A DNA stretch of 64,000 nt, taken from Lunularia cruciata (lineage: Eukaryota; Streptophyta; Marchantiopsida; Lunulariales; Lunulariaceae). How positions within the stretch are numbered: the stretch's first letter is position 1; every line of letters begins with the position of its first letter. The position numbers and the translations under genes are program-made. The DNA lies in NCBI GenBank assembly GCA_948567375.1, contig OX419758.1, positions 17,737,001 through 17,801,000 of the forward strand, read 5' to 3'. Of the stretch, positions 57,743 to 64,000 are shown piece by piece. The notes below the pieces were generated by a model, which made no database searches, had not been told where the DNA came from, and saw only the letters and a list, made by a program, of their open reading frames with translations.

Positions 57743-60700
57743 CTATCTTTTTGAATTTAGTAACTGTTGGAGTTTAACAATTAGATTACTCAACTTTCCC
57801 TTGGCAAGAGCAGGGTTGTTGAGTTCGCTGATAGCTGCTGATGCCGCCTCCAGATGGATGAACTCGGACAGAGCTTTTTCTGGAAAAACAATTTGGTAAA
57901 GTTCTACAACTGAGGAACAGAACAGAATTACCTCCGCTCGTCGGGCTGCTTTCTTTGGAGGATTTTTCATGAGACTTAGAATTGTTGCACTAAGGGAACC
58001 GAGGTGTGGCTTTAGCAAAGTGGCTTTGGATTTCAGCTCCGCTTCTGTCTTGAGGTGCTTCTTGGCGTTTTTCAGCCCTAAAATCGAACCTGCAAGATTG
58101 ATGGCTTCAAACTGCAGATACTCCGTCCGAGCGCTCACACACTTCTCAAGAATGGCTCCCAGAAGAACACTACCTAACCATGGATGTCGGCCGACACATT
58201 CCTTAAAGAATATGGATGGCAATTTACACTTCTTTGACTCAAAAAAATCCTCGAGAGCCCGCAAGTAGATATTCTCCACTTCCTTGTCCTGTTCTTTCTC
58301 GGAGTTCCCCAGTATGACCTTTAGAAGCCATAGAGCACAACTTTGGGCCACAACAGAGACCCTTTTGATAGTCGATCGAGAGGCCAATTTCAAGGATTTC
58401 TTCAGAAGATCTTTCAAGCCAGATGGGTCAACTTGTGACCCTTTGGGATACTGCTTGGATTTGCAGAGTTTATTACTTAGAAGAGAACCCACCCTGTCCG
58501 CCAACGGTGCATCTCCTTCTGTGTTGGAAGAGTTGACGAAGACGTGAAGCAGAGATGGCAGGATAGTCAGAACAAGCAAACTATCAGATTGCTTTTGCAC
58601 GAAGAACTCCAAAAGTGAAAGGACCCGAAACTTGAAATGCATCAACTGCGTTTGGGCATCTTTAGACTCCTCTGCTCCATCGGTGCCACCTTCTTTCCGC
58701 TGTTTCACTATCAGTGCCAAATGCTTATCAAATTTGAACATAGCTTCATCATCTAGATCCGAAGCCTCTTCCTCGTCTTCTGACTTTTCTTCACCTCCTA
58801 GAGGACCCGATGCTTTGACATCTCCCTTCCTCGGTACTATATCCTCATCGGGACCCGCATCCTCATTATCGCTTTCACTGACATCTGATCCATCTTCTTC
58901 ATCTTCAACATCCCCATCTTCATCCATGTCGTCATCACTTTCTTCCACATCCACAATGTCTTCGTCGTCATCTTTTACTTCGTCAACAACAACGACGGGT
59001 TTGTGTCGAGCAGCCTTGGTGTTCTTCTTGACAATGCGTAGCATGTCTGCTAAGCCGGAGCTGGTAAGATCACCACTGAAGGACTTGAAAACCTGAAATG
59101 AGCCCAGATAGGTGAAGTAAATCTCAACAACTCAATGTCGCGATCAAATTTCTTTCACAAGCCCGAAAGTGATATTGGAATCCACCAGCCACTTACCTGC
59201 TCTGCGGCAGAACGAACTGGTGCAGACGGCTGGGCAAGCAGAGACAGTAGGAAATCCACCAGAACATCCATAAAGTCTGGTGTGTCAGATCCTTCCTCGG
59301 CGTCCGAGTCCACCTCCAATTTCACAAGATCTCCAAATGCCTTCTTGCAACATATGCTAATCTCCGCGGCAGTTTCCACCGCAACACTGGGAGTCAACCG
59401 CGCTTCATATAAGAGCTGCACGAGAAGGGCTATCATAGCTTCCAATCTGTCTTTTATGTCTGCAGATTCGGCTTTGGGCAGCTGCCAGACGCAACATACT
59501 GAGTATTAGTGAAACTAAATGGAAACTATCAGCTTGAGTGTTGTTAAGAGAGAAGAAACAACAGGATTAGGGTGTTCAGTTCCAACTAACCGCATTACAA
59601 ACTTCCTGCAATGTGGACTGCAGCTTCTCCAGGGACTCTTTCTCATCCTCCTCCAACGGCTGCCCTGGAATTAAGGAAGGAACGAAATTGATGACAAGCT
59701 CGACTGCGACATTGATCGGAAGTTTCGCGAGTGCTTGCTGAGATAGAGTGCGCAACTGCTCTATAACCCACCTTCGGCCATCGGGAGGACTATCTTTCTT
59801 TACTTCGCTTCCATTCTCTACATCCGAGTCTTCCACCGGAGCTTTGCGCTTCTTAGTTCCTGTTCCTAGTTTCCCCGCAACACCTACGTCCAGGTCCGCT
59901 GGCATGTTGTAAACCTTTACGAGTGCCTTGAACAAAGATTGGTAGCCTGAGATGGTCTTCACACCCGTGATCAATCTTCTCACTGACTGGGTTCTGGAAA
60001 GGTAATCAAACCTGCCGCTGCTATGCGTCTGGAAAGCCAATATCAACTGGATGCTACGCTCTTCATCTGATTCTCCCCACTTGCATATGTCACTAATACA
60101 CTGCTGTGCAGCCTTATAGAGAAGATTGTCCCTTGAGGCTGTGGTGTCAAGTAGGCACTTAACAAAGCTCGTGGATACGATGTACTTTGTATACGATAAA
60201 GAGGGCAGTTTTGCGAGAAACAAGAGTGCAAGCTGCATTGCCAAGTGTTTTCTCTCGTGAGACGAACTGATCAAAGCACCGTCTACAACTACACGCCAGA
60301 ACGTAGCTATCTTCGCCTCTAAATTTGACTCACTGTCCAGACTTCTCTTCTTCTTACCCTTCTTATTGCTTTTTGGAGTCTCAACTAACCCCTGCTTTTG
60401 AGCAAACAATATCTCTAGTAGACAGTTCCACACAGAGTGGACTCTGGGATGACAGCACGAGGTCTCCTGTAATTCAGCAAGGGGAGGCTGGTTAATGTAC
60501 ATTAAATTACAAGTAGCAGATAATGATGTGAAAGCACTGTATTGGCTGGCCCTCGTCTACCAGAAGTGAGCTATGGTTAGAAAAACATACAACGCTTACC
60601 TTAAGGCACGGCACAAGAAGTGGCAGGTGGCTCTGTTCAAACATATCACCAAGGTTTCTGGAATCGGGAATAAGTGGGCATGAGTTCAATATAGAGGGTG

Positions 60701-62516
60701 GGAGCTTCTTATGGAGCTTTAGGACCAGGAGAAGTGTATCTGGGCTGATGCTCTCAGGACTTCCTTGAAGACAGTCCGAGAATAAAGGAGCAGCACACAG
60801 CCCTTTCTCCAAACCTTGAGCTCCCAGCTGTCCAAAACAAACATTAGCAAGAAATGTGAGTAGCTGCCCGGCCCATAATAACTCATTACATCGCGATGCT
60901 GCTACACAAAGTCTTGAGCGGTATGTAATTCGGCCAACTCTTCGCAAAATTAGGGGAACTGTAGAACATCACATACAGAGAATGTGAATATTTCCGCTCA
61001 AGAGGGTGTACCTTCTCTCCAAGCTCTGCAACTAGGTATGTGGCAGGCTCTCGAAGAAATTGTTTTCTCTTGGCAAGGAGGAGAAGTTGTTGAGTTACTT
61101 CTTTCGCAAGCTCCTGTTGGTCATGCGTGCTCGCTTCTCCTAGAAGCCTGGTAGATCGGATGAGAGCACCATAAGCAAAGAGCTGCCCCAACAGGGCATC
61201 CCTTACCTCCTGCAGTAGATGACAAGTGACAGTAAACGAAAGTTGTTAGTACCAAAGGATAACAATGGCATTGTAATCAAATTAACAATACGAGAGTAAT
61301 CATCGATGAGTCGTCGACATCAACCTGCTGTCCCAGAAGCTAATATACAGACTCCAACATAGTATGTCTGTATGCGAATCTTACCGGTCCTTTCATAGCT
61401 GCAGTAACTTCCAAGTTCTTCTCAATAAGCTTGACTACTGCTGCACCTTCAACAGATGACAATGCTCCAAGAACAGCCGCAAGAGCCAGAGCAAATCCTT
61501 GCCTGGAGCTCTGTTCGCAAGAAAGTATTTCACAACCAATGGTAAACTTGGTTATTGCAGAAAAACCCACTCATGGGACATGCTACCAATATAAATCTCA
61601 AAGCCAGCCTGGTACAAGACGAAGCTATGTAAAGCATCGACCAGCAGAGAGGAAAGCACCTCCCGAGACGAAGCAACACCACGAACCAGGCGTCGCAGTG
61701 CGTACTGCACGGCAGGAGAACATTCTTGTAGTCCATCTTCTTCGCTTTTCCCTTCTCCTAAGATCACGGCCTCTGCAGCTCTCTCCTCCTTGCCCAACCC
61801 TGAACTTTGACAGAGTAAAAACAGGATTTAGCAACTCTAATGCCTCTTGTTAGACTTCATGCTAACACATTGGCGTTGGGTAGAGCAGAATATCATAGAT
61901 CTACAGCTAGCTAAAAGATTGACGATCCTCTCTCACCTCTTTCTTCGTAGTCCCTCTGAGCTGACGTGAGCTCTTTAACTAATGCAAGTGAGGCTGCTTC
62001 TCTCACGTTTGCTTCTACCGATGACAAATTCCAGTATATCTGCATTCCCACAGGCTCAGGTGCAGCTCCCGCTTTAACAGCATTACTAAAGCCCTTCAGG
62101 GCACCTATGGAAGAATCACCGCCATTACTGCTTGGCGATGCGGGAGTTTCACCAGCCTTCACCTTGGGCCCTTTCTTCTTGTTCCCTTTCACGCCTTTGC
62201 TGACTTTAACGGGGGCATTTCCTTCCATTGCAGCCTCAAGAACTCCATTACTCAACTCTGGTGTTCTCCCTATGTCAGTCTTCATTTTGTGCTTAATCTT
62301 CTTCGTGTTCATCTCTTTTCCCCCATCTCTAGAGGCCTCGACTTGGATAACCATATTACGTGCCCCTTTAGCTACTGAAGAAACTTTACCGACTTTCATC
62401 TTCGTCTTGCTGATTTTCAAGGCTTTACCTCCATTACTATGAGGCTCCTCTTCAGGCGCGGCGTTACCTCCATTACTCAAGGGTAGGGGAGCCTCCACCC
62501 TGGTCTTCTTCTTCAT
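57743..62516 (-). CDS. MYBBP1A / DNA polymerase V (POL5)-like nucleolar protein
   Basis: Eight exons in transcript order: 62516-61937, 61799-61660, 61510-61385, 61209-61012, 60827-60600, 60466-59591, 59481-59197, 59092-57743. All introns are GT/AG and all joins hold frame, giving 1260 residues. The start is the ATG at 62516. The N-terminus (1-150) is Lys-rich and likely nuclear/nucleolar-localising. The HEAT-like helical body follows: SVEANVREAASLALVKEL, YALRRLVRGVASSRE, RQGFALALAAVLGAL, CHPRVHSVWNCLLEI, FVKCLLDTTASRDNLL. Exon 8 adds a long acidic stretch (about 850-925, DDDEDIVDVEESDDD type) and an alpha-helical tail ending in LLNSKR. Yeast Pol5 and animal MYBBP1A act in rRNA gene transcription and ribosome assembly; despite the name there is no polymerase active site. 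Length agrees with plant homologues. Confidence 0.92.
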
Positions 62517-64000
62517 CACAATTCTCCCTTGTGATCAAACGCGTTTGAAGAAAATTGGCAACTCACAAAAGTTTGCTAGCGGACCTCAGAAACCTGGACC
62601 TGAAGAATGCCAATAATGAGGTTTCCTGAGAATAGTGGATCCCTTCCACCCGAGACACACCACCCACTTCAACATGAACAAAAAGGACAAACGCACAACC
62701 GGCAGAAGAGAAAGGTGCAGGGTCCCCACAGCTTGCTGCACGTGGGTAAGTTTGAACATTGGCACAATTTTCTGCCAAGACACCTAAATAATTGAATTTT
62801 AATTTATGAAACAGGGATTACGCATTCCAGCGATATTGATCCCACTAGCATAGTAAGTAAATTCAGAAGACGCACGCGTGTATCAATTGCATGGATTGAT
62901 CCTACATATGGCGTAACCTCGCTAAAATCAACATTTGATCAGTAATAGCTAAAAGCATGGAGCTGCGGCATTTCAAGTTCCAGACAGTCATCCGGCAATT
63001 AAACGCGGATTCAAATGTCACGCGTAATTCGACCTAAGCGGTAGAGGATAGAACTGAGCAGCCATGGTGAGCTGGCTAGACTCAGAGTTGAAAAGAGATA
63101 AGGGCAGAAAGCGGAATTCGCACTATGACCCGCCTGCAATTTCCTTGGTATGTAACCACAATCAGCTACCAAACGAGCTGAATGACGAGCCAAATTCTCT
63201 CAGCAGGTACAGACAGCCACCATAACCGTATTCTAGGATACACCCGCCGTGTAGAGCAAAAATCATGAGGAACTAATCCAGCTTGAATTGGAAAGAACCA
63301 AAATTGCGCTAGCGCATTGTATAGATACCAAACCGAACAAGGATAACCAACTTATTGGAAGTAGCTGTGGCTAACTCATCGCAGTATTGCCATTTGTCAC
63401 ATGTAGACTGGAAGACTGTGTTCGTTACCACCGAAGCACCACTCCTACCATAGCACACTCCTGGCGTGACCAACTGACCTCGTCTTTGCTAGAGCAAATG
63501 CAATTTATGCAAACTCGATGAATCCGCTGGAGCGGTCCTTACAAGTGCGAATACCAAAGAATTCCTTCAGAACCCTTATATTTACAGAAAAGCTCACGCT
63601 CGGAACTATGACTCAAAATCAACTGACATTCGAGCTGCGCCACAGGCTCAGTAAAGTGTAATTTCACGAGAGCAGCCATACTTGTGCAAATTATACAGAC
63701 GTCTAGAATTGAGACGGTCACGCCAGGATCTAGGCCAAGTTTTGAAGAAGCGAAGAAAGAACAAACATGTTCGTAATTTACATCGCGCCCTGGAGGTAAG
63801 TGCCAGGCAAATATGGAGACCTGGATCTGAAATTGCTGAATATATCTCAACGTCTTCAAATGCTAGACGAGACAAGACGTTGGGATATTCTCTTACGAAC
63901 AGTCACAACCGGCAACGCAGTCCCTCATCCACTAAACCAAATGGACAGCGTCTATGCTCTTCTAGTGATGCTTTGCCCCGTTCGTTGAATCCCGGCCTCT
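62517..64000. other. Upstream region of the MYBBP1A-like gene and window end
   Basis: The 5' UTR and promoter of the minus-strand gene start at 62517. Beyond about 63000 the sequence has balanced composition but only short, conflicting frames on both strands. I see no supportable gene up to the window edge. Confidence 0.5.

Noticed and set aside
57969-59096. Plus-strand open frames opposite the MYBBP1A-like exons
   Set aside because: They are antisense shadows; the Ser-rich one (58632-59096) is simply the complement of the acidic Asp/Glu stretch.

Overview
The window is nuclear DNA from a land plant, most likely a bryophyte (moss or liverwort). This placement is inference. It rests on intron-bearing plant genes with mid-GC exons (an ATXR5/6-type histone methyltransferase, an SRC2-type C2 protein and a MYBBP1A/POL5-like nucleolar protein), long AT-rich intergenic DNA, a chromodomain Ty3/gypsy element primed by plant initiator-Met tRNA, and a bacterial/fungal-style carbohydrate-binding plus beta-helix protein. 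No species is assigned.

Layout. 1-653 (minus) is the 5' part of a secreted-type carbohydrate-active gene cut by the window edge. 0.65-6.2 kb is AT-rich DNA with no recognisable gene. 6.2-15.3 kb is a transposon nest: a full-length but disabled chromovirus with 423-bp LTRs (6193-11834, minus), abutting the decayed 3' half of a Ty1/copia element (11835-15262, plus), which is itself interrupted by an old, inverted solo LTR of the chromovirus family (13508-13912). 15.3-19.6 kb holds diverged LTR-like repeats, and 19.6-20.7 kb a 5'-truncated non-LTR reverse transcriptase relic.

Three probable single-exon genes follow, well separated: a MAPKKK-like kinase (23894-24847), a secreted bulb-lectin-like protein (29446-30075) and a small secreted Cys protein (33640-33957). 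30-48 kb is AT-rich and full of local tandem duplications, one large inverted repeat, a 20-bp degenerate tandem array and simple repeats.

The right quarter is gene-rich: a five-exon ATXR5/6 H3K27 monomethyltransferase (49014-51163, plus) with E2F-like sites upstream, a convergent SRC2-like C2-domain gene (53280-54119, minus), and an eight-exon MYBBP1A/DNA polymerase V-like gene (57743-62516, minus). Exon joins were checked by reading frame and GT/AG sites. Functional linkage between neighbours is not implied. The ATXR5/6 and MYBBP1A-like genes both belong to growing-cell programmes (replication-coupled chromatin, ribosome biogenesis), but they are independent units.

Most notable: consecutive perfect heat-shock elements upstream of a TATA box in the young chromovirus LTR; a dispersed short element with core GCGACCGCG, one copy of which sits between 20-bp direct repeats; and the edge gene encoding a mycodextranase-type carbohydrate-binding module.
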